Of a stretch of DNA of 64,000 nucleotides, positions 46,590 to 55,657 are shown piece after piece (position 1 is the first letter of the stretch; the number at the start of each line of letters is the position of its first letter). Source of the DNA: Streptomyces rubrogriseus (GTDB lineage: Bacteria > Actinomycetota > Actinomycetes > Streptomycetales > Streptomycetaceae); contig NZ_CP116256.1 in the NCBI RefSeq assembly GCF_027947575.1, positions 2,046,001-2,110,000 of the forward strand. Direction: 5' to 3'. The translations under genes and the position numbers were made by a program. The notes beneath the pieces were generated by a model that worked only from the letters and a program-made list of their open reading frames with translations, was not told where the DNA came from and did not search any database.

Positions 46590-46606
46590 GTGTGAACGCT
46601 TCACAC
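46590..46606. promoter_or_regulatory. Palindrome GTGTGAA-CGC-TTCACAC
   Basis: 7-bp arms in the gap between two convergent genes, far from any start codon. It resembles a GntR- or LacI-type operator but controls no visible gene. Confidence 0.3.
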
Positions 46607-46653
46607 GGGGCGCGTACGCGGGGGCGCGGGCCCGTGCCCGACGCGCCGGCCCG

Positions 46654-47310
46654 TCACCAGCCGCGCGCCCGCCATTCCGGCAGGTGCGGCCGTTCCGCGC
46701 CGAGCGTCGTGTCGTTGCCGTGCCCGGGATAGACCCACGTCTCGTCCGGGAGCGTGTCGAAGACCTTGGTCTCCACGTCGTGGATGAGGCTCGCGAAGGC
46801 GTCCGGGTCCTTGAAGGTGTTGCCCACGCCGCCCGGGAACAGGCAGTCCCCGGTGAACACGTGCGGATGCCCGTGCGGGTCGTCGTAGACCAGGACGACG
46901 GAGCCCGGTGTGTGTCCGACGATGTGGCGTGCGGTGAGTTCCACCTGCCCCACCCGGATGGTGTCGCCGTCGTCGACCAGGACGTCGGTCGGCACCGGGA
47001 TGCCCTCGGCGTCGTGCCGGCCGGCGTGGGTGCGGGCGCCGGTGGCCGCGACGACCTCGGCGAGCGCCTGCCAGTGGTCTCCGTGCCGGTGCGTGGTGAC
47101 GACGGACGCGATGCCGTCGTCACCGATCGTGCCGAGCAGGGTGTGCGCGTCGTTGGCGGCGTCGATCAGCAGTTGCTCGTCGGTGGCCCGGCAGCGCAGC
47201 AGATAGGCGTTGTTGTTCATCGGGCCGACCGCGACCTTGGTGATCATCAGATCCTTGAGCTCGTGCACGTCGGCGGGCCCGCCGACCGTCACCTCTCCGC
47301 TGTACGTCAT
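46654..47310 (-). CDS. MBL-fold metallo-hydrolase (glyoxalase II-like)
   Basis: 218 residues, ATG 47310 (MTYSGEVTVGG). The metal motif is THRHGDHWQAL, with the further ligands in HIVGHTPGSVV, FTGDCLF and VYPGHGNDTT. FTGDCLFPGGVGN fits the hydroxyacylglutathione hydrolase-like group; streptomycetes use mycothiol rather than glutathione, so the natural substrate is probably a mycothiol thioester (inference). It converges on aroQ and is followed upstream by a mycothiol-dependent enzyme gene on the same strand. Confidence 0.9.
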   Translation of the reverse strand: MTYSGEVTVGGPADVHELKDLMITKVAVGPMNNNAYLLRCRATDEQLLIDAANDAHTLLGTIGDDGIASVVTTHRHGDHWQALAEVVAATGARTHAGRHDAEGIPVPTDVLVDDGDTIRVGQVELTARHIVGHTPGSVVLVYDDPHGHPHVFTGDCLFPGGVGNTFKDPDAFASLIHDVETKVFDTLPDETWVYPGHGNDTTLGAERPHLPEWRARGW

Positions 47311-47380
47311 GACGGTCAGCCTAGCGCCGGGAGGCGGCCGGCAGGCTGCCTCCCGGCTGCTCACCGGAGTCCACGGGGAC

Positions 47381-48067
47381 CTACAGCGGAGGCAGCGTCG
47401 GCAGCGCGCCGCCCTCCACCGTGAGCGCGGAGCCCGCACGGCGGCCGGCGAGCCAGCCGAGCAGGTCGGCCGGGGGGCCGGTGACGGTCACCTCGGCGGC
47501 GTCCGCCTCCCGTCCCGTGCTCCACGCGCGCGTGCCGTCGGTGAGCCGGGTCGACGGTACGTCGGGGTGACCGGCGAACCGAGCGGCGAGGAAGTCGGTC
47601 TCCCGCTCGGTGAACTCCGCCGGAAGGTCCTCAAGCTCGTAGCCGATGCCCAGGTCCACGTGGTGCAGCTCCACCTCGACCCACCTGCGGAACGGCACCC
47701 TGGAGGCCGAGTCCGTGACCCCGTTGCGCAGCTCCACCGTGCGCGACCAGTCCGCGGGGGCGGCACCGACGTCCTGGAACCGGGCGGCGCTCTCGCGCAC
47801 GTCCGCGAGCTGGGCGTCGAGCGGGCGCGGGGCGTCCCGCTCGATGTCGGCGTCCCTGGCCTCGCCCGAGACGTACATGGGGCCTCCTTCGAGGACGTTC
47901 ACGAGGGCGTCGGCGTTGCGGGCGAGGTGGGCGAGGACATGACCGCGACTCCAGCCGGGAAGCCGTGACGACTGCGTCACGGACGCGTTGTCCAGTTTCC
48001 CGACCGCGGTGAGCAGCCGATCGGTCGCGGCACGTACAGACGCCAGGTCATGAGCGTGATCAATCAT
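47381..48067 (-). CDS. Mycothiol-dependent maleylpyruvate isomerase-family protein
   Basis: 228 residues, ATG 48067 (MIDHAHDLASVRAATDRLL). DinB-like four-helix fold with LPGWSRGHVLAHLARNADAL (first His ligand), GVTDSASRVPFRRWVEVELHHVDLGIGY (metal His and Glu) and a C-terminal SCP2-like segment. The family uses mycothiol, the main thiol of actinobacteria. TAGGGT ends 7 nt before the ATG, so a leaderless mRNA is likely. The N-terminal 23 residues to 48136 are not family-like. Confidence 0.9.
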   Translation of the reverse strand: MIDHAHDLASVRAATDRLLTAVGKLDNASVTQSSRLPGWSRGHVLAHLARNADALVNVLEGGPMYVSGEARDADIERDAPRPLDAQLADVRESAARFQDVGAAPADWSRTVELRNGVTDSASRVPFRRWVEVELHHVDLGIGYELEDLPAEFTERETDFLAARFAGHPDVPSTRLTDGTRAWSTGREADAAEVTVTGPPADLLGWLAGRRAGSALTVEGGALPTLPPL

Positions 48068-48212
48068 GCTGCTGACCCTAGACCGCGCCACACCTTCGGG
48101 TGAAGGTTGCGGACGACCCCCGCAATTCGAATGCACGTGCTATAAGGTCGACTGCGGCGTCGGGCATGCTGGGAAGTCGGGGTTTGTTGACAACCGGTGA
48201 ATCCGACCGGCG

Positions 48213-48235
48213 TTGTCAGTGGCTCCCCCTAGTCT
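48213..48235 (+). promoter_or_regulatory. PafBC/RecA-NDp-like promoter of uvrA
   Basis: TTGTCAGTG, 8 nt (GCTCCCCC), TAGTCT. Full consensus match. Start of transcription near 48242 gives a leader of about 50 nt with AAAGGTG before the GTG. Confidence 0.75.
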
Positions 48236-48290
48236 GAGAAAGACGGGGGCCCCGCCCCTGTCACTTCTCTCAAGAAAGGTGCGGACCGGC

Positions 48291-51200
48291 GTGGCCGACC
48301 GTCTCATCGTCCGTGGCGCGCGCGAGCACAACCTGAAGAACGTCTCGCTCGACCTGCCTCGTGACTCGCTCATCGTCTTCACGGGCCTGTCCGGGTCGGG
48401 CAAGTCCTCCCTGGCCTTCGACACCATCTTCGCCGAGGGCCAGCGGCGCTACGTGGAGTCCCTCTCCTCCTACGCCCGGCAGTTCCTCGGCCAGATGGAC
48501 AAGCCGGACGTCGACTTCATCGAGGGCCTCTCCCCGGCGGTCTCCATCGACCAGAAGTCGACCTCGCGCAACCCGCGCTCCACGGTCGGCACCATCACCG
48601 AGGTCTACGACTACCTGCGCCTGCTCTTCGCCCGCATCGGCAAGCCGCACTGCCCCGAGTGCGGCCGGCCCATCTCGCGCCAGTCGCCGCAGGCCATCGT
48701 GGACAAGGTCCTGGAGCTGCCGGAGGGCAGCCGCTTCCAGGTGCTGTCGCCGCTGGTGCGCGAGCGCAAGGGCGAGTTCGTCGACCTCTTCGCCGACCTC
48801 CAGACCAAGGGCTACTCCCGCGCGCGGGTGGACGGCGAGACCGTCCAGCTGTCCAACCCGCCCACCCTGAAGAAGCAGGAGAAGCACACCATCGAGGTGG
48901 TCGTCGACCGCCTCACGGTGAAGGACTCCGCCAAGCGGCGCCTGACCGACTCCGTGGAGACCGCACTCGGCCTGTCCGGCGGCATGGTCGTGCTCGACTT
49001 CGTCGACCTCCCCGAGGACGACCCCGAGCGCGAGCGCATGTACTCGGAGCACCTCTACTGCCCGTACGACGACCTGTCCTTCGAGGAGCTGGAGCCCCGT
49101 TCCTTCTCCTTCAACTCGCCCTTCGGCGCCTGCCCCGACTGCTCCGGCATCGGCACGCGGATGGAGGTCGACCCGGAGCTGATCGTCCCCGACGAGGACA
49201 AGTCCCTCGACGAGGGCGCCATCCACCCCTGGTCGCACGGGCACACCAAGGACTACTTCGGCCGCCTGATCGGCGCCCTCGCCGACGCCCTCGGCTTCCG
49301 TACGGACATCCCCTTCGCGGGCCTGCCGCTGCGCGCCCGCAAGGCCCTGCTGTACGGGCACAAGACCCAGGTCGAGGTCCGCTACCGCAACCGGTACGGC
49401 CGCGAGCGCCGGTACACCACGGCCTTCGAGGGCGCGATCCCCTTCGTCAAGCGCCGGCACAGCGAGGCGGAGAGCGACGCCAGCCGCGAGCGCTTCGAGG
49501 GCTACATGCGCGAGGTGCCCTGCCCCACCTGTGAGGGCACCCGCCTCAAGCCCCTCGTCCTCGCGGTCACCGTCATGGGCAAGTCGATCGCCGAGGTCTC
49601 GGCGATGTCCATCAGCGACTGCGCGGACTTCCTGGGCGAGCTGACGCTCAACGCCCGCGACAAGAAGATCGCCGAGCGCGTGCTGAAGGAGGTCAACGAA
49701 CGGCTGCGGTTCCTGGTCGACGTCGGCCTGGACTACCTCTCGCTGAACCGCGCGGCGGGCACCCTCTCCGGCGGCGAGGCCCAGCGCATCCGGCTGGCCA
49801 CCCAGATCGGCTCCGGACTCGTCGGCGTGCTGTACGTCCTCGACGAGCCGTCCATCGGCCTGCACCAGCGCGACAACCACCGGCTGATCGAGACCCTCGT
49901 CCGGCTCCGGGACATGGGCAACACCCTGATCGTCGTCGAGCACGACGAGGACACCATCAAGGTCGCCGACTGGATCGTCGACATCGGCCCCGGCGCGGGC
50001 GAGCACGGCGGCAAGGTGGTGCACAGCGGCTCCGTCAAGGAGCTGCTCGACAACGCCGAGTCGCAGACCGGCCTGTACCTGTCCGGGCGCAAGGCCATCC
50101 CGCTGCCCGACATCAGGCGCCCGCAGGACCCCTCCCGGCGGCTCACCGTGCACGGCGCCCGGGAGAACAACCTCCAGGACATCGACGTGTCCTTCCCGCT
50201 GGGCGTCTTCACGGCCGTCACCGGCGTCTCGGGCTCCGGCAAGTCGACGCTGGTCAACGACATCCTGTACACCCACCTGGCCCGCGAACTGAACGGCGCG
50301 CGGAACGTCCCGGGCAGGCACACGCGCGTGGACGGCGACGACCTCGTCGACAAGGTCGTCCACGTCGACCAGTCGCCCATCGGCCGTACCCCGCGGTCGA
50401 ACCCGGCGACGTACACCGGCGTCTTCGACCACATCCGCAAGCTGTTCGCGGAGACGACGGAGGCGAAGGTCCGGGGCTACCTGCCCGGCCGCTTCTCCTT
50501 CAACGTCAAGGGCGGCCGCTGCGAGAACTGCGCGGGCGACGGCACGATCAAGATCGAGATGAACTTCCTCCCGGACGTCTACGTCCCGTGCGAGGTCTGC
50601 CACGGCGCCCGGTACAACCGGGAGACCCTGGAGGTCCACTACAAGGGCAAGTCCATCGCCGACGTCCTGAACATGCCGATCGAGGAGGCGACCGACTTCT
50701 TCGAGGCGGTCCCCGCCATCTCCCGGCACATGAAGACCCTGAAGGACGTCGGCCTCGGCTACGTCCGGCTCGGCCAGTCCGCGACCACCCTGTCCGGCGG
50801 TGAGGCCCAGCGCGTCAAGCTGGCCAGCGAGCTGCAGCGCCGCTCCACCGGGCGCACGGTCTACGTCCTGGACGAGCCGACCACCGGTCTGCACTTCGAG
50901 GACATCAGCAAGCTGCTGACGGTCCTCGGCGGCCTGGTCGACAAGGGCAACACGGTCATCGTCATCGAGCACAACCTCGACGTGATCAAGACCGCCGACT
51001 GGGTCGTCGACATGGGCCCCGAGGGCGGCGCCGGTGGTGGCCTGGTGGTCGCCGAGGGCACGCCCGAGCAGGTCGCGGGCGTGCCCGCCAGCCACACCGG
51101 CAAGTTCCTGCGGGACGTCCTGGGCGCCGACCGGGTCAGCGACGCCGCCCCCGTGACCAGGCCGCGCAAGGCGGCGAAGACGGTCGCGACCAAGGCCGCC

Positions 51201-51344
51201 GCCAAGAAGACCGCCACGAAGACGGTCACGGGCACGGCGGCCAAGAAGACGACCGCCACCAAGACGGCCAAGACCGCCAAGACAGCGGTCAAGAAGGCCG
51301 CCAAGCCCGCCGCGAAGAAGGCCACGCGGACGAGCAAGGCCTGA
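48291..51344 (+). CDS. uvrA: Excinuclease ABC subunit A
   Basis: 1017 residues from a GTG ([15 protein letters not shown]); the 26 residues to 48213 overlap the promoter. Two ABC ATPase halves: Walker [11 protein letters not shown] and [10 protein letters not shown], signature motifs [12 protein letters not shown] and [12 protein letters not shown]. Zinc-finger cysteines in [30 protein letters not shown]. UvrA finds bulky lesions and loads UvrB. The C-terminal 65 residues are Lys/Ala/Thr-rich and histone H1-like ([17 protein letters not shown]), probably giving extra DNA affinity. Confidence 0.98.
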   Translation: MADRLIVRGAREHNLKNVSLDLPRDSLIVFTGLSGSGKSSLAFDTIFAEGQRRYVESLSSYARQFLGQMDKPDVDFIEGLSPAVSIDQKSTSRNPRSTVGTITEVYDYLRLLFARIGKPHCPECGRPISRQSPQAIVDKVLELPEGSRFQVLSPLVRERKGEFVDLFADLQTKGYSRARVDGETVQLSNPPTLKKQEKHTIEVVVDRLTVKDSAKRRLTDSVETALGLSGGMVVLDFVDLPEDDPERERMYSEHLYCPYDDLSFEELEPRSFSFNSPFGACPDCSGIGTRMEVDPELIVPDEDKSLDEGAIHPWSHGHTKDYFGRLIGALADALGFRTDIPFAGLPLRARKALLYGHKTQVEVRYRNRYGRERRYTTAFEGAIPFVKRRHSEAESDASRERFEGYMREVPCPTCEGTRLKPLVLAVTVMGKSIAEVSAMSISDCADFLGELTLNARDKKIAERVLKEVNERLRFLVDVGLDYLSLNRAAGTLSGGEAQRIRLATQIGSGLVGVLYVLDEPSIGLHQRDNHRLIETLVRLRDMGNTLIVVEHDEDTIKVADWIVDIGPGAGEHGGKVVHSGSVKELLDNAESQTGLYLSGRKAIPLPDIRRPQDPSRRLTVHGARENNLQDIDVSFPLGVFTAVTGVSGSGKSTLVNDILYTHLARELNGARNVPGRHTRVDGDDLVDKVVHVDQSPIGRTPRSNPATYTGVFDHIRKLFAETTEAKVRGYLPGRFSFNVKGGRCENCAGDGTIKIEMNFLPDVYVPCEVCHGARYNRETLEVHYKGKSIADVLNMPIEEATDFFEAVPAISRHMKTLKDVGLGYVRLGQSATTLSGGEAQRVKLASELQRRSTGRTVYVLDEPTTGLHFEDISKLLTVLGGLVDKGNTVIVIEHNLDVIKTADWVVDMGPEGGAGGGLVVAEGTPEQVAGVPASHTGKFLRDVLGADRVSDAAPVTRPRKAAKTVATKAAAKKTATKTVTGTAAKKTTATKTAKTAKTAVKKAAKPAAKKATRTSKA

Positions 51345-51348
51345 GTCC

Positions 51349-51394
51349 GACGGCGCCGGGCCCCACGGGATCATCCGCGGGGCCCGGCGCCGTC
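51349..51394. terminator. Strong hairpin after uvrA
   Basis: Perfect 16-bp stem (GACGGCGCCGGGCCCC with its complement) and 14-nt loop, 4 nt after the uvrA stop. Confidence 0.8.
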
Positions 51395-51408
51395 CGCGCG
51401 CCGGACAC

Positions 51409-51628
51409 TCAGGCGCCGGCCGGCTCCACGAACCGCATGTCGAGCTGGATCTTCACGACCTCTCCGAGCAGCCCGGCGCGAAGCCCAGGCCGTACCGGCT
51501 ACGCCGGACCTCCCCGTCGAATCGAACCCGGCGGGCCGGCCGGCGCCCTCCCTCGGGACGTCCACCAGCCCGCCGAACTCCACGGCCGGCGTCACCGGAC
51601 GGGTCACGTCGCCGAACGTCAGCTCACC
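51409..51628 (-). pseudogene. Remnant of a YceI-type gene (3' end only)
   Basis: Minus strand: one frame reads VTRPVTPAVEFGGLVDVP and another, after a frameshift, reads LLGEVVKIQLDMRFVEPAGA and a TGA at 51409. These are the conserved middle and C-terminal signatures of YceI (polyisoprenoid-binding lipocalin-like) proteins. The N-terminal two thirds is missing; upstream is unrelated sequence. The identification rests on remembered family sequence. Confidence 0.65.
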
Positions 51629-51679
51629 CGGACCCCGACCCGGACGCCGGACCCGGTGTCGGCACCCGTCGCGGCCCCG

Positions 51680-52588
51680 TCAGACGGCGACTTCGTGCGC
51701 GTACGGCGGTTCCGCGCCCGCGCGGGAACAGGTGACCGCCGCGGCGCGGGCGGCGAAGCCCAGCAGCCCGGCCCAGCCGTCCGGACTCAGGGCGGCCAGG
51801 TCCGCGTCGGCAAGAGCGTCCCGCGCCGCGAGGCCGTGCAGGAGTGCCGCGTTCACCGTGTCGCCCGCACCGATGGTGTCCACCACCTCGACACGCTCGC
51901 CCGGCACCGTGTACTCGCCCCCGTCCCGGGTGAACGCCGTCAGTCCGTCGCCACCCCGGGTGACCACGACCGCGGCCGGTCCCGCGGCGAGCCACTCCCG
52001 GGGCGTGCCGCCGAGCCACTCGGCATCCTCGGCGGACAGCTTCAGCAGCGACACCGACGGCAGCCAGCTCTTGAACCGGGCCCGGTAGGCGTCGGGGTCC
52101 GGGATCAGCCCGGCCCGGATGTTCGGGTCCAGCGCGGTGAACACACCCCGCGCGGCCGTCTCGCGCAACAGTTCCTCGTACGCGCTCGCGCCCGGCTCCA
52201 GGACCAGCGAACAGGTCCCGAAGGAGACGGCCCGGGTGCCAGACGGCAGCGCGGCGGGCAGCGCGAACAGCCGGTCGGCCGTCCCGTCCACGTAGAAGGA
52301 GTACGCGGCCGAACCGTCCGCGTCGAGCGACGCCACGGCGAGGGTCGTCGGCTCGGCCCCGCGCTGCACCGGAGAGACGTCGACGCCGGTCTCGCGCAGC
52401 CGGTCGAGCAGCGCCTCGCCGAAGCCGTCGTACGACACCCGCGAGCAGAACGCGACGGGGGAGCCGAGGCGGCCCAGCGCGACGGCCGTGTTGTACGGAC
52501 CGCCACCGAGCGCGGGCCGCAGCGCGGCGAGGGCGCCCGTGCCCTGCGGTACCAGGTCGATCAGTGCCTCACCGGCGACGACGATCAC
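51680..52588 (-). CDS. PfkB-family carbohydrate kinase, fructokinase-like
   Basis: 302 residues from a GTG (VIVVAGEALIDLVPQGTG). PfkB signature 1 is ALGGGPYNTAVALGRLG; signature 2 is DTIGAGDTVNAALLHGLAA (catalytic Asp). TAYDGFG-type SYDGFGEALLDRL and SGTRAVSFGTCSLVLEPG are also typical. AAGGACC precedes the GTG. It overlaps the end of the lacI-type gene by 20 nt, so the two form an operon under the palindrome at 53751. Fructose or another ketose is the likely substrate. Confidence 0.9.
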   Translation of the reverse strand: MIVVAGEALIDLVPQGTGALAALRPALGGGPYNTAVALGRLGSPVAFCSRVSYDGFGEALLDRLRETGVDVSPVQRGAEPTTLAVASLDADGSAAYSFYVDGTADRLFALPAALPSGTRAVSFGTCSLVLEPGASAYEELLRETAARGVFTALDPNIRAGLIPDPDAYRARFKSWLPSVSLLKLSAEDAEWLGGTPREWLAAGPAAVVVTRGGDGLTAFTRDGGEYTVPGERVEVVDTIGAGDTVNAALLHGLAARDALADADLAALSPDGWAGLLGFAARAAAVTCSRAGAEPPYAHEVAV

Positions 52589-53681
52589 GGGAGGGTCCTT
52601 TCGTGGGCCTTGGCGTGGGCTTTTCCGGACGTCCGGCGACGTGCCCGGACTTCTCGGAGAGCGGTCCGGGCTGCTCGACGCAGCCGCACGAGCCGCGGTG
52701 GACGAAGGTGCAGGGCAGTCGCAGGGTCCGCGCGGGCCGGTCCGGCTCGGCCAGGCGGTCGAGGAGCAGGCGGACGGCCTGCGCCCCGATGTCCCGGCTG
52801 GGTTGGGCGACCGCGGTGAGCCGGGGGGAGAAGAGGTCGGCCCAGGTGAAGTCGTCGAAGCAGCACAGGGCGAGGTCACCGGGTACCGACAGGCCCCGGT
52901 CCCGCAGGGCGCGCAGGGCACCGATGGTCATCGCGTTGTTGGCGGTGACCAGCGCGGTGGGCGGCACCGCCAGGGACAGCAGGTCCGCCGTGGCCCGTTC
53001 GCCGCCCGCCGCCTCGGAGTCGCCGTGGACCAGCAGCCGCTCGTCGAAGGGCAGCCCGGCGGCGGCGAGGCCGTGCCGGTACCCGGTGATCCGCTCGCGG
53101 GTCGTGCTGAGGCCGGGCCGGCCCGCGACCAGGCCGATCCGGCGGTGGCCCAGCCCGGCGAGATGGCCCACCAGGCCGGTCGTCGGCTCGGCGCCCTCGG
53201 CACCGACCTGGTCGAAGCGCGGGGCGTCCTCGCCCTCCGGTACGTCCACGATCCGGTCGAGGAACACGGCCGGCACCCGGTGGCGGGTGAGGTAGGAGAC
53301 GAGTTCCCGGGGCTCGGCGGAGGGCGCGACGATCACGCCGTCCACGCGTCGCTCGTGCAGCAGCCGGACGACTTCGCGCTCGTGCGCGGGGTCGTCGTGC
53401 GGATCGGCGATGAGCAGGCCGTATCCGTGTTCCAGGGCAGTGGCCTCGACGCCCTGGAGGATCTCCGTGAAGTACGGGTTGCTGATGGCCGACACCGCCA
53501 GCCCGATGGAGCGGGTGCGGGAGGTCACCAGGGAGCGGGCGAGGGTGTTCGTGGTGTAGCCCAGTTCCTCGACGGCGTCCAGCACCGCCCGGCGGGTGTG
53601 CGGCAGCACCGGACGGGTGTCGTTGAGCACGTGCGAGACGGTCGCCACCGAGACCCCGGCACTCCGCGCCACATCGGCCAT
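52569..53681 (-). CDS. LacI-family transcriptional regulator
   Basis: 370 residues; ATG 53681 (MADVARSAGVSVATVSHVLN), with GTG 53690 as alternative. The HTH and hinge helix (TNTLARSLVTSRTRSIGLAVSAI) are complete. The periplasmic-binding-like sensor follows (SNPYFTEILQGVEATALEHGYGLLI, FDDFTWADLFSPRLTAVAQPSRDIG). The C-terminus ends in a basic tail. Likely represses itself and the overlapping kinase gene through the palindrome at 53751-53780; the effector is probably a sugar. Confidence 0.93.
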   Translation of the reverse strand: MADVARSAGVSVATVSHVLNDTRPVLPHTRRAVLDAVEELGYTTNTLARSLVTSRTRSIGLAVSAISNPYFTEILQGVEATALEHGYGLLIADPHDDPAHEREVVRLLHERRVDGVIVAPSAEPRELVSYLTRHRVPAVFLDRIVDVPEGEDAPRFDQVGAEGAEPTTGLVGHLAGLGHRRIGLVAGRPGLSTTRERITGYRHGLAAAGLPFDERLLVHGDSEAAGGERATADLLSLAVPPTALVTANNAMTIGALRALRDRGLSVPGDLALCCFDDFTWADLFSPRLTAVAQPSRDIGAQAVRLLLDRLAEPDRPARTLRLPCTFVHRGSCGCVEQPGPLSEKSGHVAGRPEKPTPRPTKGPSRDRRRR

Positions 53682-53750
53682 GGTCGCCACCGGGGCACCC
53701 CCTTCGCGTGCGGTCGCGCTGTGGCCGGACCGTACCCCACGGCGCCGGGT

Positions 53751-53780
53751 CGCGTAAACGCTTGCGCAAGCGTTTACGCG
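53751..53780. promoter_or_regulatory. 30-bp perfect palindrome, operator of the LacI regulator
   Basis: The left half CGCGTAAACGCTTGC is followed by its exact complement, GCAAGCGTTTACGCG. The centre AACGCTTGCGCAAGCGTT contains the LacI/GalR-type CG centre pattern. It lies 70 nt before the regulator start. Confidence 0.8.
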
Positions 53781-53912
53781 GGCTTCGGCGAAGGCCCCGC
53801 CGGAGATCCTCGCCCCGGGGCCACCCGGCCCTCGGAACCGCCCAAGCCGCCGGATATCGTCGCCCTGCACCCGCACGCCCCGGCCCTGCCCGCCCCGACC
53901 AGTGGAGATCCC

Positions 53913-54338
53913 ATGCCCGGCCGTCCCGCCCCGAGCCGCCGTACCGTCCTGCGTTCGGCGGCCGCCACGCCCGTCGCCGGGCTCGGCCTGGCCGCCTGCT
54001 CCCCGGGCGACGACGGTGCCGCGCCGGCCAGGCCGACCGCGCCCGTGGACCTCGGCGCGGACGGAGACGTGGCCAAGGGCGCGACGAAGCTCTTCCCGGA
54101 CGGGAACGTGGTGGTCAGCCGGGCCGCGGACGGCTCCCTGAAGGCGTTCAGCACGGTGTGCACGCACGCGGGGTGCCCCATCAGGAAGCTGGAGGGGACC
54201 AAGCTCGTCTGCAACTGCCACGGCAGTGAGTTCGACGCCCGTACCGGCGAGGTGCTGCACGCCCCGGCGACCGTGCCGCTCGTCGAACTGCCGGTCTCGG
54301 TCGAGCAGGGCCGGATCGTCGCGAGCCCGGGGGCCTGA
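53913..54338 (+). CDS. Rieske 2Fe-2S protein, Tat-exported lipoprotein
   Basis: 141 residues. The twin-arginine signal SRRTVLRSAAATPVAGLGLAAC ends in a lipobox (GLAAC), so it is a membrane-anchored lipoprotein. Rieske motifs are CTHAGCP and CNCHGSEFD. Such small Rieske proteins accept electrons outside the membrane; the partner is unknown and no cytochrome gene is adjacent. GTGGAGATCCC precedes the ATG. The operator at 53751 lies upstream, but the gene faces away from the LacI gene. Confidence 0.93.
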   Translation: MPGRPAPSRRTVLRSAAATPVAGLGLAACSPGDDGAAPARPTAPVDLGADGDVAKGATKLFPDGNVVVSRAADGSLKAFSTVCTHAGCPIRKLEGTKLVCNCHGSEFDARTGEVLHAPATVPLVELPVSVEQGRIVASPGA

Positions 54339-54355
54339 CCGGGACGGGCCGCGTC

Positions 54356-55306
54356 CTACTCCCAGTCCCAGCCGATCCCCAGCATCCCCGACCTGACCCG
54401 CGGCTCCACGAGGTGCACCGAATGGTGCTGCCCGCTGAGCACCAGATCCTGCCGGCCGCCGCGCGGTGCCGCCGGAGAGTGCTGCGTGAAGCGGTGGCAG
54501 CGCACCGGAAGCGCCGCGGCGTCGAACCGCACCTGGAGCGCGTACTGCCCGCCCGCCGTACCGAACCCGCGGACGTACTCGCGCGACACACCGGCCGTGG
54601 CGTCCTCGACGCCGTAGCGGAGGAGATGGGTGTCGCCGGCCCCCAGCCGGGTGTCGAAGAGCAGCTCGGTGACGAGCACACCGGTCTCCTGGTGGGTGCG
54701 GACACGGCCGGTGCGGCAGTTCTCCAGCGCGTGGACGGTCATCCGCGCGGGAACGCATCCCGGATCGCCGTAGTGGACCGCGACGAAGCGGTCCACGCCG
54801 TCGCGGTGGGCACGGACGATGAGGTGCGACTCGCGTCCCGCCAGCTCACGGCGGGGACCGATCCGGATCCGTTCGTGGTGCCCCAGGGTGTGCACCCCGC
54901 CGTCCGGCGACGGGTACCCCAGTTCGGTCAGCAGCTGGTCCAGGACGCCCGAGGCCGCCAGGTGGGCACGGTAGGAGCGGCCCGCGGGCCGTCGCTCCTC
55001 GGGTTCCGCGTCGGACTCGGCGAGCAGGCGTATCAGCGACTCCTCGGGCAACTGGAGTATCTCCTCCAGAGCCCGCACCGCCCGGAGGGACTCCGGACGC
55101 TGCGGACGGCGGGCGCCCTGCTGCCAGTAGCTCAGACTCGTGACGCCCACCTTCACCCCGTGGCGGGACAGATGGTGCTGCACGCGCTGCAGCGGCAGTC
55201 CGCGGGCGGCGATCGCCGCCCGCAGGGCGACGTGGAAGGGACCACCGCGCAGGGCCGAGTCGAGTTGCGCGGTGGCGACGTCCGCGTGCTGTGTGGCGTG
55301 CGGCAT
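54356..55306 (-). CDS. HTH-containing protein, function unknown
   Basis: 316 residues, ATG 55306. The N-terminus (ALRAAIAARGLPLQRVQHHLSRHGVKVGVTSLSYWQQGARRPQRPESLRAVRALEEIL) is an XRE-like HTH. The remaining 220 residues have no recognised domain: acidic, with a patch of beta strands (RVRTHQETGVLVTELLFDTRLG). AGAAGGG precedes the start. Possibly a conserved streptomycete regulator; targets unknown. Confidence 0.75.
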   Translation of the reverse strand: MPHATQHADVATAQLDSALRGGPFHVALRAAIAARGLPLQRVQHHLSRHGVKVGVTSLSYWQQGARRPQRPESLRAVRALEEILQLPEESLIRLLAESDAEPEERRPAGRSYRAHLAASGVLDQLLTELGYPSPDGGVHTLGHHERIRIGPRRELAGRESHLIVRAHRDGVDRFVAVHYGDPGCVPARMTVHALENCRTGRVRTHQETGVLVTELLFDTRLGAGDTHLLRYGVEDATAGVSREYVRGFGTAGGQYALQVRFDAAALPVRCHRFTQHSPAAPRGGRQDLVLSGQHHSVHLVEPRVRSGMLGIGWDWE

Positions 55307-55657
55307 GCAGGGGCCCTTCTGTGAAGTTCACGGCGGCTGGTCAGGCCGTCGACACGGATCGACCGGGGCCGCCCGCCCCCGCTCGCGACGCAGAGGTCTT
55401 CACATCCGTACGCCGCGCTTCAGGCCCCGAGTCCCCCCGCATTGAAGCGTGTCGACCTAGTCCCGACAACACCTGGCGCCCGACCGCCACCCGCTCCTGG
55501 CCGAGAACGCACGGGCCCGCGGTCCCGGGGGCCACCCGCCGTGACCGACCGGCCCCGTACCGTCTTCCCCGGCCTCTCCCGCCGGCCGTCCACAGGGGCC
55601 CGGCCCGTCGTCCACAGGCCCGCCGGAGTGTCGGTCCGCGCCAGTAGGGTGTGAGTC
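55307..55657. other. Gap upstream of uvrC
   Basis: No gene seen. It holds the start region of the minus-strand HTH gene and the uvrC promoter element at 55628-55650. Nothing else recognised. Confidence 0.5.
55628..55650 (+). promoter_or_regulatory. PafBC/RecA-NDp-like promoter of uvrC
   Basis: GTGTCGGTC, 8 nt (CGCGCCAG), TAGGGT. Two mismatches at the outer bases of the -35 half; hexamer ends 7 nt before the uvrC ATG. Confidence 0.6.

Noticed and set aside
48270..51374. 1034-residue antisense frame opposite uvrA
   Set aside because: Mirror of uvrA codon use, no domains.
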